Origin: Cytospora piceicola
Taxonomy: Eukaryota > Ascomycota > Sordariomycetes > Diaporthales > Cytosporaceae
Direction: 5' to 3'
DNA: 64,000 nt
Assembly: GCA_023375675.1 (NCBI GenBank)
Contig: JALQBC010000001.1
Span: 1,488,001-1,552,000, forward strand
The notes under the pieces were generated by a model, which worked only from the letters and a program-made list of their open reading frames with translations, ran no database searches and had not been told where the DNA came from. Of the stretch, positions 1 to 10,005 are shown piece by piece (position 1 is the stretch's first letter; each line of letters begins with the position of its first letter). Position numbers and translations under genes: made by a program.

Positions 1-125
1 GCCCAAGGAAACCGAGTCTGGCGAGCTCGAATCATCCTGACTTTGCCATCGCCGCGCACCTTCGACCTGATCAGGCGCAGAATTCAAACTCTATTCCGGA
101 CTCGGCCCGTGTCGAGTCAAGAACC

Positions 126-2672
126 ATGGCGTCAAATCATATGCCATGCAGTCCTGGCCCGAGGGCTGGAAGGCACCCCTCAGTAGCCTCTAACATGTCT
201 TCGAGCAGTACGTACGCATCTGCAGCCCCGGACCTGTACCACAAATCCTCCTACGACCGCCTTGTTCCATATCGAAATGTGTCTCAGAATGCCGCCACGG
301 GCAATCATGTGGGTCTTCCCCACATCATTCCGCCGAAGTCCCCACAACCAAACCATTTGGGCCCCTATGCCCAGCATCAACAATCTCCGTTCTTATACGA
401 GGATGAGCTGCGTTCAAGCATGCGGAGTCAGCTTACGTCGTCGACTGCCCAGGATACCCTGTTCACTGAGCCCGACAGGGCTAGTCTGATGACCAGGAGG
501 AGTTCCGCCTTCAGTAACAATTTCAGGAATCGCCGCTCCTCTTTCTTCGGACCTCACGATGCCACCTTTGATGTGCGGGAAAGCCTGAGCGTGGACGATG
601 TGATGGGAATGTACGAGCAGGGATTCAACGACAGCGATATGGAACTTTCCCGACGACTGTCCAGCATCGACCCTGATCACGCCGAGGTACCATCCTTGCG
701 GCTCGCCCCGGGCGGAATGGACAACCACGATGATTCCAGACCAGGATCGGCAGTGTCTCACAATAGTGAGGCCGCGAGCCGCTTGCTCGAGGCTATGAGC
801 CAGAGCAACCCGATGGCGACCTCTGGCAGGACATTCCCCCTGAATTCTGACGGATCAGTCACTATCCACGACACCAATGCCTTCTTCCGAAAGAGCCTGG
901 CCTCATCTCTACCTAATGACATGAGATTCAGTTTCATCAAGTCGGAGCCCCAAGACATCGGCGATGTGTCTCCAAAAGGAGAGACTGACGATCCCCTCGA
1001 TTCGGACAGCGGGCGGCATAACAGGCATGACTCGGGCAAAGAGGTCGGTCCACGCGACGAGACCAGGTCGCCAGTCGACGATGCCGAGGCGCTGGACGAT
1101 GTCACACCGATAGCAGACGACACCGTGGACCAAGATGAGGCCATGATGAGGATGGAAGCAGACGACGTACTATCACCGCTAGATAGGGAGACGCTCGCAC
1201 TTCCTGTTTCCATGGCCGACATAAAAGCGATACAACGGACACCTACGCAGCTTCTCCAAGGTGCAGCCCAACCAGAAGATCTGGACCCTGATGCTAACGA
1301 TCGATACGGATTCCGAAAACATAACCAGTACATCACACGCGAGCAATATGACGAGTGGAATGGACCATACACCGAATACTTGGCAAGGAGGAAGAAGAAG
1401 TGGGAGGCATTGCTGAAAGAAAATGGGTTGATGACCGATAAGCCCAACCGATTCCCTCAGCCCTCGGCCAAGGCGAAGAGGTTCGTGCGAAAGGGGATAC
1501 CGCCAGAATGGAGAGGTGCAGCGTGGTTCTACTACGCAGGTGGCCCAAAAATCTTGGCGAATAACCAAGGTGTCTACGAGGACATGCTGAAGCGCGTGGA
1601 GGGAGGAGACTTGAAGGAGGTGTGCAGGGAGGACATCGAAAGAGATCTTTACCGCACTTTCCCGGACAACGTTCGGTTCAGACGCACGGCTACGCCAAAT
1701 CCGGGCGATGCGTCGCAGTCGCCAACGCCGGCTCATAGTCGGAACAACTCGACGCAGTCTGCCAATCCCACACCAAGAGCTTCAGACCCCGAGATCATCA
1801 GCGCCCTTCGCCGTGTTCTTTCCGCCTTTGCAATTTTCAATCCCAGTATTGGTTACTGTCAGTCGCTTAACTTCCTGGGAGGGATGTTGCTACTATTCGT
1901 GGAGACGGAAGAACAGGCCTTCTGGCTGCTCAACATCATTACCAGGGTCTACCTGCCCGGAACTCACGAGATGAACCTCGAGGGGTCGAAGGTCGATCTC
2001 AGCGTGCTCATGAACGAGCTACAATCCGTCCTCCCAAATGTCTGGACCAAGATCACGGACGACGGAACCGGGACCGGCACCGGCAAGAAGAGAGTCAGAC
2101 GTGGCCGAAACCACAGGGGCGCCCCCTCGATCACCGGTGAGAACCTCCCGCCGGTAACGCTGGCGCTGACAGCTTGGTTTATGTCGTGCTTCATCGGCAC
2201 GCTTCCCATCGAGACGACCCTGCGGGTCTGGGATGTTTTCTTCTACGAGGGGTCCAAGACACTCTTCCGTGTCGCGCTTGCCATCTTTAAAACCGGGGAG
2301 CACGAGATCAAGGCGATCAGCGACCCTATGGAGGTATTCGCTGTTGTCCAGTGTCTGCCTCGCAAGATGCTTGACGCCAACGCCCTGATGGATGTCACCT
2401 TCAAGAGGCGTTCGGGACTGAACCATCTGACAACCGAGGCTCTCGATCAGCAACGAACAGAGCGGAAGGAAAAGCTGTCTGTCCAACGCAAGGAGGCGGT
2501 GGCTGCAGCCGCAGCTTCTCCCGGGATTGCACCAGCTGCAACGATCGCCGTGGACAGGGCGCGGAAGACGGACGACATGTCGAGTATTCACTCCGGGGAC
2601 AGCGCAAGTGTGCGAAGGAAGCACAACCTGTTTGCCCGCAAGACCAAGGACCGCGGCAATTCCGACGTCTAG
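126..2672 (+). CDS. TBC-domain Rab GTPase-activating protein (Gyp3/Msb3-like)
   Basis: An uninterrupted 848-residue frame. The first ~430 residues are Ser/Pro-rich and low complexity. A TBC domain follows at about 450-770, opening with a GIPPEWRGAAW block. The arginine finger motif IxxDxxR is present (IERDLYRTFP, Arg510), as is the glutamine finger (GYCQSLNF, Gln579), so GAP activity on a Rab/Ypt GTPase is expected. Two insertions interrupt the domain: a Ser/Thr/Pro stretch of ~40 residues after the arginine finger and a basic Gly/Lys/Arg loop near 650-670. The tail is charged. The ATG sits in a strong ACCATGG context, but the frame stays open to the window edge, so the true N terminus may lie further left. 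Gyp3/Msb3-like is my best family guess from the GIPPEWRG and GYCQSLNF blocks. TBC assignment is secure, the subfamily is not. Confidence 0.9.
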   Translation: MASNHMPCSPGPRAGRHPSVASNMSSSSTYASAAPDLYHKSSYDRLVPYRNVSQNAATGNHVGLPHIIPPKSPQPNHLGPYAQHQQSPFLYEDELRSSMRSQLTSSTAQDTLFTEPDRASLMTRRSSAFSNNFRNRRSSFFGPHDATFDVRESLSVDDVMGMYEQGFNDSDMELSRRLSSIDPDHAEVPSLRLAPGGMDNHDDSRPGSAVSHNSEAASRLLEAMSQSNPMATSGRTFPLNSDGSVTIHDTNAFFRKSLASSLPNDMRFSFIKSEPQDIGDVSPKGETDDPLDSDSGRHNRHDSGKEVGPRDETRSPVDDAEALDDVTPIADDTVDQDEAMMRMEADDVLSPLDRETLALPVSMADIKAIQRTPTQLLQGAAQPEDLDPDANDRYGFRKHNQYITREQYDEWNGPYTEYLARRKKKWEALLKENGLMTDKPNRFPQPSAKAKRFVRKGIPPEWRGAAWFYYAGGPKILANNQGVYEDMLKRVEGGDLKEVCREDIERDLYRTFPDNVRFRRTATPNPGDASQSPTPAHSRNNSTQSANPTPRASDPEIISALRRVLSAFAIFNPSIGYCQSLNFLGGMLLLFVETEEQAFWLLNIITRVYLPGTHEMNLEGSKVDLSVLMNELQSVLPNVWTKITDDGTGTGTGKKRVRRGRNHRGAPSITGENLPPVTLALTAWFMSCFIGTLPIETTLRVWDVFFYEGSKTLFRVALAIFKTGEHEIKAISDPMEVFAVVQCLPRKMLDANALMDVTFKRRSGLNHLTTEALDQQRTERKEKLSVQRKEAVAAAAASPGIAPAATIAVDRARKTDDMSSIHSGDSASVRRKHNLFARKTKDRGNSDV

Positions 2673-3946
2673 AAGGCCGGGTTTTGGCGGCGTCCTTCGA
2701 TGCCTGTTCTTCGGATTCCACCTTCTAAGCCCGTAATTTCGGGATACTACGAAGCGGAGATCTAAGGGAGAATGGGAAAAGAAGACGGGATTTTACTTCT
2801 TGGTACAAAATTTACGGCACGCCTGTCCATTGTCTCCTGGAAGAGAACGAGGTCAGGAGCACCCAAAGATGTCCTACTAGGCTGGACAAAAAAACACGGG
2901 TTGCTGGGAAGTTTGTCTGGAAAGAGGCATGAGGAGACAAGAGCTCAGGACTTAAAAAATGGCCAGCATTAAAAACAACATTTCATGACCCACCCATTTG
3001 GTGGAAAAGGGGGACGGAAGCCTGCATTGCATGCATATTAGCGGCACTTGGGGCGAATATCATTTCTGACACAACGCATTGAGCGGGGGAAAAGGGACAA
3101 ACGGCGTTTTGCTGTCTGGCTGGGACAGGGATGGCTTTTGGCTTCGTTGGGTCGTCTGATTTTCTTCTTCTTCTAAAAAATACCTTCGTTTTGACTTTTC
3201 TATGTTCTTCGTGTATTCTAAGTTTGGAAGGGCTGTGTTGCATTGGCATCCTGGGAAACCGGCAGTTGGACAGATCGGGGAAAGATCAAAAACGAGGATC
3301 TTGCATCTGGTAAAGTGGTTAGAGAAAAAAGAGGAAGTGTACTTGTACATAAACAAGCATGGGGATATGGAACGAGGCTTGATCAGAGACGCCTCTCACT
3401 TGATACCTGATTTCCTGGAGCGTTTCACCTCTGTGACCTTTCCGTCTCCTTAGACTCATACCGTGAGGATCTACTGGTCAAAAACTAAGCTGGGAGGCAC
3501 ATACTGGGATGATTCCGACATGTGAGTGAAAGGGCACCCCACCAACCTAGAGTATAGCGAGTTACGAGTGGGTGATATCCTGTCATTGCTGGATTTTGTA
3601 TTGTTCATAGGAGGGCTGGCTACCCTGCCTGTGGTTTCGTGGAGAAGACCCACCGCCGGATTCGCCTCCATTTCATTCTCTGTGACGACGTACTCCCCCT
3701 TCCCTTCCAAACCCGACAATCAAAACAAACCGGAACGCCGAACGACAACCAATCGCATCCTTGGGGAGCTGGACAATAATAAAACCGTTCGTTTCCGGAC
3801 AGCGGAAGACACCTCCCTTACCCCACTGCTGTGTGCTCGTAACTTTTACTTCCAAATTGCTCTCCCATCATCCGTACAGTTAGTGGCTCGACCTAACCCT
3901 CCTCCTAGGACGTTTAACCCTCCCGCCTTCGATTCCGCACCCAGCT
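2673..3946. other. Intergenic, convergent TBC and E2 genes
   Basis: The 3' flanks of two convergent genes. Short frames here show no recognisable domain or codon pattern, and I see no RNA gene. Confidence 0.6.
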
Positions 3947-4550
3947 TCATTGCCCAGCAGCAGCAGGCGGCACGTCGAACCGCGGGGCGCCCCTAGCATA
4001 CCGCTGGACGTACTCCTTGGCCGTCTTCTCGAACAGCCCCCTCTGTTGGCGGTACTCGTCGGCGATGCGCGCCTCGAGCGGGTCGTCGGGGTTCGGCTCG
4101 ACGAGCAGCTGGCGCACGGCCTCGAGCACGGCGGTCAGCTTCCCGGCGGGCTTCCAGTTCTCGGGCTTGAGCTGGCCGATGCAGATGTTGCCGTGGCTGT
4201 CGTTGGTGACGTTGGGGTGGTAGATGCGCGTGGCGAAGGTCACGACGGGGGCCTTGAAGGGGTAGTCGGGCGGGAGGGTGACGAGCAGGCCGAACTGGCC
4301 GCCGCTGTAGGCCGTGTTGGGCGGGCCCTGGAGGGTGACGTGCCACTTGTGGAGGTTCGACTCGTCGGGGAGGTGGATGGTTATGCCGGGCGGGGGGTTG
4401 GTGGTGCATTCGTTGAGCTCCTGAACGGTTGGGGAAGAGGGGAGTGGTTAGCTTCGTTTGTTCTGGTTGAGAGGAGGGGGATGGGCGGGATGGAAGGGGA
4501 GTGGAGGGACGGAAGGGCCTATGAACCTTTGCGATGCGCTTCTGAGACAT
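3947..4550 (-). CDS. Ubiquitin-conjugating enzyme E2
   Basis: Two exons: 4550-4527 (eight codons) and 4420-3947, separated by a 106-nt intron (4526-4421) with GT and CAG ends. The joined protein is 165 residues. It has the UBC fold landmarks in order: N-terminal helix MSQKRIAKEL, the YPFKAP turn at 61-66, HPN at 76-78, the catalytic cysteine at Cys88 in NICIGQ, and the tryptophan-containing ENWKPA segment. The C terminus extends ~15 residues past the last helix and is Ala/Pro-rich. It would take ubiquitin from E1 and transfer it with an E3. The sequence after the cysteine differs from classic Ubc4/5, so I leave the class open. The gene is divergent from the GNAT gene. A 201-residue frame on the opposite strand is a GC-rich shadow. 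Confidence 0.92.
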
Positions 4551-5671
4551 CTTGATGGCTGCTGTGATGGTTTCTTGGAATGGAATATGGCTGTATCCTT
4601 GTATGGTATCGTTGGTGTCGCTGTCGACTACTAATCGCTGGAGAGTGTTCGTCGGTATGGCAAGAGAGGGGGCAGGTAGAAGTGGTCGCAGTCAGAGCTG
4701 GAGCTGGTAAGACGGTCTAAATAGGTCCTTAGGTAGCAGTCAGGTTGGAAAGGTAAGAAAGGGTCGCTTCAACAGGCCTGGTGATTTAAGGCTGCCGGTG
4801 AGAAGAATAAATAAATGAGGGGAGTCGTGTCTAAGTGAGACTTTGAGAAGCAGGAGTAGAATAAGGAAGAAAGGTGTTTGTCCATCTAGAAAGAGCTGCG
4901 CTGCCTGATGGCGATGACGGGTCTGCGGGGCATTAGAGATACTTTGGTACTTACGGAGTACAACGCCAGTGGTCTGGGCACCTGGAATAGAGGGCAAGGG
5001 ATCCCTGTCGGCCTGTAGAAAGCTGGAAAGAGAACAATGAATAAGTTGAGTGAGCGACACGTGCGGAACCAACCGTCCTATTCAACCTCCTGAACCAACG
5101 ACACAAACACACACATTCCAGCCCAGCCCAATAAGGTCCAAACTACCGAGAATGAGACAGGCAAGGAGGAAGACTTCCTCTTTTGAATCACATCCAACTC
5201 AAGACTTGACTTGCTCAGACTGCAGATGCCAGCTGCATCAATCGGAGGCCAGACAACCATGTTTGAGCCTACAGTACGGATTCCTACTCGGGCCATGGCT
5301 GATGATGATGGCTTCAGACGAGCTCAAACCAAGCCATAAGCCAACTTCTGGCTTGATCTTGGCTTGATCTTGGAACCATCCGGATGTTCGACCCTTATTT
5401 CCTATCGTTGTGACTAATACTTGGCCCTAATAAAAAGAGACCTATTGCAGGAGATCCTTTCTCCGTGAGTCTTTCGCCGAGCAAATCGGATATCTTTCTA
5501 ATATAATTTTTCGGCGAGCGCATTTGGTCTAGCTCAAACTGGGCGTCAGTCGAGTCTTATAAAGCTGACATTGGTACTGTATCATCAATTCGTCTTTCCC
5601 ATCGCTGCATTCTTGACAGTCAAACCAACAAACAATTAAACAAACACACACGTTTGCCCACAAACTTCAAG
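4551..5671. other. Divergent intergenic region, E2 / GNAT
   Basis: About 1.1 kb between divergent starts, so it holds both promoters. An 11-bp direct repeat (GGCTTGATCTT twice) lies at 5350-5371. The last 60 bp before the GNAT start are CA-rich, as in fungal leaders. No gene is supported. Confidence 0.55.
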
Positions 5672-6412
5672 ATGTCATCCACAACACCTTCCTTCTCGCT
5701 TGCTCCTATTGTCCCGGCCGATATCCCCGCCCTGACTGAGATCAGTGGTCTTGGCTTTGAGAACGACAGACATACCTTGCTCAAGGCCGCCAACCCGACC
5801 AAACCCTACGACCATGCTGGTGGAATGTCAGAGGCCTTTGAATACTGGATCAGTCTTCCGCCGGGCAAGGTTGAGGTGACAAAAGCCGTCGACAACAAGA
5901 CGGGCGACATTATGGGTTGGGTCTGCTGGGGAATCAAACTCAACACACCTGCCGCCCCAAAGGCTACCGGAGGCAAAGTCGCCCAGCCGGCCAATTCTGT
6001 CTCGCAGGAGTACGTCAAACCGGACTCTCCCGACCTGGATGCTCTTGGTCAACTCGGGGAACTCACGGATTCGCATCTCGCCGATTTTCAGAAAAGAGTC
6101 ATGCCCGAAGGTACAAGATGCATGTACGTGGTTAGCATCACGGTGCACCCCAAGTATCAAGGCCGTGGCGTCGGGGAAGCCCTGATGAGGCAAGGCACTA
6201 CGTGTGCGGATATTGAGGGCGTCTTTTGCTGGGTCCACTCGAGTGAGGCTTCGGCTAGTCTGTACCGCAAGTGCGGTTTCGAGGTTGACGATATCCTGGA
6301 GATTGATCTGGACTATTGGGCGAGTAAGATGGACATCAAGCCACCTGCAGGCGATGATAAGTGGGGGAAGTACACGTTCAGATATATGATTAGGCAGCCC
6401 AGATCCGTCTAG
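5672..6412 (+). CDS. GNAT-family N-acetyltransferase
   Basis: An intron-free 246-residue protein. The C-terminal half carries the GNAT acetyl-CoA site: strand VVSITVHP followed by the pyrophosphate loop QGRGVGEALM (motif A, Q/RxxGxG/A). A later SASLYRKCGFE block matches motif B. The N-terminal half (PADIPALTEISGLGFEND) resembles fungal acetyltransferases acting on small molecules or peptide N termini, but the substrate cannot be read from sequence. An ATG at 5672 in CAAGATGTC context is the first in frame; the upstream in-frame codons lack ATG. Its 3' end lies 183 bp from the convergent MFS gene. Confidence 0.9.
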   Translation: MSSTTPSFSLAPIVPADIPALTEISGLGFENDRHTLLKAANPTKPYDHAGGMSEAFEYWISLPPGKVEVTKAVDNKTGDIMGWVCWGIKLNTPAAPKATGGKVAQPANSVSQEYVKPDSPDLDALGQLGELTDSHLADFQKRVMPEGTRCMYVVSITVHPKYQGRGVGEALMRQGTTCADIEGVFCWVHSSEASASLYRKCGFEVDDILEIDLDYWASKMDIKPPAGDDKWGKYTFRYMIRQPRSV

Positions 6413-6595
6413 TACTCTGTATCGATATTGAAGTCGTTACTTTGGGGGCCTGCTCTTCCCTTCGCAAACTATCCTACACTGTCACCATAACCCCCTAACG
6501 TCATCTTCAAGAGTCTCATGTCTATACCAGTCATTCGCACAAATCAAAGACAAATCTGAAAAAGACACGGCATCTATAGAGGATCTTCAGAGACC

Positions 6596-8706
6596 TCACA
6601 CGGCCTCGGTAGGTCGACTAGCCTTGTGTGGCTCGCCAGTCACTACCGTCTCAGTGTCAGTACGCCCAAGAATACTGCCAGAGCTTGCCCCGTCACGAGT
6701 TCTCTTCTCCTTGAACAGCTTCTTCCGAGTGATGAAGCTCCAGAGATATGCACCATTCACCACCTCATGGTCACCCTCTTTATTTACCCAGACGTTCCCC
6801 AAGAACGTCGTCAACAGCACACAAAGCCACATGAAGGGGATAAGGGCCACAAATGCCCACATGATGCCAGCCTTGGCGTTCGCATCAGCATTCCCGCTTT
6901 TGTTGTTGTATACAGTGCTCATCAGTGTCAACGCAATCATTCCGCCGAATGGCACGGCAAAGCTGAACAGACAGGTGATGGCGGCCGTGCTGCCGGGGAA
7001 GTAGGCCAGCCCATGCATGGAAGCTGGGCTGAGTCGGATTCCCACGCCGTGGCCGGTCAGAGCCATCATCCCGTAGACCAAACTGGTGTTCCGGGCGTTG
7101 ACTGCCCATGCGAGGACTGTTACGCCAACCGCAGATGTGATGCCTCCCAGTAGGAGTGGGTACACGGTCTGACGAGGCCACACGTTCACACAGAACATCG
7201 CCATGTATACACCAACTAGGGGTCGAAGAGATCAGTCAGATGGCAGAGAAATGGGTGATCAAGAGAGAAGTCCGACACAAAACTTACCTCCAAGACCTGG
7301 TAGGTAGTACAACAAGGCAGTACCGGCCTGACTTGCGCTCTGCCCCTCGACGAGCGCAAAGTACAAATCCATGAAATACATGATAGCGAACATGGCCACC
7401 CCGATCCCGAAGTTAACGAAGAACAGCAGCGAGATGTCCCGTTTCGCAATTAGCTCCCACGGGACCATCGCTCGCTGTAGGGGGAACACTCGCGACATCC
7501 GGTGCGGCGACGACATCGAGTACTCATAGAAGACCCAAGCGACGCTCAGCACCGCCCCGACGACTAAGGGTGCCAGCACGGCGGCTGAGCCCCAGCTATA
7601 CGTCCCACCGGCCCACGTGAACGCCAGGATGAGCAGACCAAGGCCAAATAGGAACAACAGCTGGCCGAAGTAATCGATCGTCAGCAACCTCGCCACGAAC
7701 TTCGCGCGCTTCCCACCCGGGAGTCGACCCCCTCGCCCTCGCTCATCCAACCCCGGTACAGGCTGCGGCCCCAACAGCTCCTTGCGGAGGAACACCACCG
7801 CTAGGACGACCGCCAGCACCGCGACGGGCAAGTTGATAGCGAAGCACCACCGCCAGCTTGCCTGCGTCAGGTACCCGCCCACAACCGGCCCGACGCTGAA
7901 CCCGACGGCGTTGACCAGCGCGAAGAGGGTCCAGTTCACCGCGTACTCGGCCAGCGACACCCTGTCGGCCAGGACGGTGCGTACGCAGATGTTGACGCCG
8001 GCGGCGCCGACGCCCTGGACCGCGCGGCCGAGGAGGAGGGCGCCGAAGGCGGTGGTGGGCGCGCCGGTGCAGATGGCGGAGCCGACGGCCATGAGGAAGA
8101 TGGTGGCGTGGAGGGTCGCGTGGCGGCCGAAGATGTCGGCGATCTGGGCCCAGAAGGGGAGGAAGGCTGCGCTGGTGAGGTTGAAGACGGAGATTATCCA
8201 GTTTAGTTGGGAGAGCTGGTCTGTGGGGTGGTCAGTGGCTTGTGACATCTCTGTGATTGGGGGTCGGGGGGGGGGGGGATAGGGGCTTGGGGGAAACTAA
8301 ACGGAGGCTTACTGAAATCTTTGGCTATGAATGGCAGTGCGGACGCGATGATGGTGGTGTCAAGGCTCTGAAGCAGAAAGGGAGCGAAGAGGCCTATAAC
8401 GATCTTCCACCGGTAAATTCGGCGACGGCGCTTGTCTGCTTTTTCTTCCGGCGTGAGCTCTGACTTCTCGGGCTTGGGCTTGGGCTTGGGCTCTTTGGTC
8501 GTGGTCGTGGGTCGGTTCCCGTTGGCGGATGTGGTAGAGGGTGCCTCGAAGCTCGTGGATGTCTCAGGTGCCACCGCGTATCCTGGTCCCGAGCTTCGTT
8601 GCAGGGGAAACTCTATCGAGTTGGTCGGGGGTCCCGGTGGTGCCTCATTGTGTTCCCGTCGACGTTTCTGGTATCTGGCCCGCGCCCAGCGGTATGCGAG
8701 GTACAT
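6596..8706 (-). CDS. MFS drug:H+ antiporter-type transporter (14-TM class)
   Basis: Three exons: 8706-8313, 8220-7288 and 7215-6596. The introns are 92 nt (8312-8221) and 72 nt (7287-7216), with GTAAGC/GTAAGT donors and phases that join cleanly. The product is 648 residues. An N-terminal cytosolic tail of ~110 residues is low complexity with a Lys-Pro repeat, followed by LDTTIIASALPFIAKDF, typical of the first helix of 14-TM drug antiporters. Motif A lies in WAQIADIFGRH and a motif C-like segment in GFSVGPVVGGYL. The rest is strongly hydrophobic. It would sit in the plasma membrane and export small toxic compounds by proton exchange. No biosynthetic cluster genes flank it. The first upstream in-frame stop (TAG) precedes this ATG with no other ATG between, so the start is well supported. 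Confidence 0.93.
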
Positions 8707-10005
8707 AGTGTTGACCTGATTCTGACCTGCTGGTACGATGGCTTCAAGGTAATAAGTACTCGATGCCGTCTAAAGATTTGAAGGTTCTCCAATGCTGTAT
8801 ATGAGACTGACATCTGCTCTGTTGCTTTATTGCCTTGCTGATTCTAATTCTCAGCTCCTCTTCGTGGCCCAGAGCAATGGGAACGAGCCTGGTATAAATA
8901 CAACAGCTGCCATTATGTCTTTTCCATGATAAGCCCCCTATGTGGGCCTTTTCCCGTGGTTTGCGAAACCAACGAGGCCTCACACTCGTCTGGGTGTCAG
9001 GCCTGCTGTGCTTTGTTAGCTGAAATAGGCAAAACTGGGCGCAGTAGTAGCTTGTGGGATTCCTCTCGTGGTATAAACCCCTTTCGGGAATGGCGTGTAA
9101 GTCCTCACTACCAGTTCTCGTTCTCGCTCTCGCTCTCCGTTAGGATCTGTCAGCAATCATCCGGCTTACAACGACGAGGCAGCCTCCACTCCGGTTCCCA
9201 CCCGGATGGACCACCGGATATGGCACTTTGTCTCTTATGGATTGATGTCGCGAGCGCTTACGTATCTCGGTAATCAAGAAGTAACGTCCATCGAGGTAAT
9301 CTGCCCCACTATTCAGCTGTTGAGGCTGTGAAGAAAATCGGGGGTCATATCATGGATGACTCGGCGCAGTTCAGACATAGAGGCATGAGTTATTTTAGAG
9401 TACTGCAAAAATTGAAGCAATCTTTCTAGAGGAGAGAAATGCGGCAAGGCACGAAGTAGTACAACCATCAATCTGATAGCCGCGGAGCCTGCTAGGGAGC
9501 AGCGGCTCGCCAGAGGATCGAGTCTACAATGCTATAAACAGGCTGGATCATCCTCATTGTAAGTCACTTGGCTTCGTCCGGCGTGGTTCGGCGCTGCTGA
9601 CACTACTTATGATAGCAAATAGTACGTAGGAATGTCGATAGGCTATCTCAGGCATAATAAGCCTGGCTGGCTTGAGAGTGGAGTCGCTAGAAAAGTGTAA
9701 ACCGTAGCTCTACGTATATTGTGGCGCAATTGGATATAGATGCATTGAAGTTAATCAGTGGTTGGTTATGGTATAAAAAGAGAGGATTCTGACAAAGCCA
9801 GCTGATTTCCAAATTTGAATGGTGCTCGATTCAATCTCTTGAAGGCCCATCTCCGTAGTTAATTATACTACAATAGAAGACAAAAAGAACTGAAGCATCC
9901 TTGCTGTTGTAAATGCCACGCCGTATTCCTTTCCCAGATAACATCGACGCACGTGAGACCACAAAAGCAACCCGAATACAGTATTTCTCAGATGTCTCCA
10001 CCACC
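8707..10005. other. Intergenic; MFS promoter and lectin-like gene 3' flank
   Basis: 1.3 kb with a short CT-rich stretch near 9115-9140. Small frames show no domain. I see nothing else. Confidence 0.5.

Noticed and set aside
3950..4555. 201-residue plus-strand frame opposite the E2 gene
   Set aside because: It lies fully antisense to a gene with conserved catalytic residues, and its Val/Gly/Glu-rich text is what GC-rich third positions give on the other strand.
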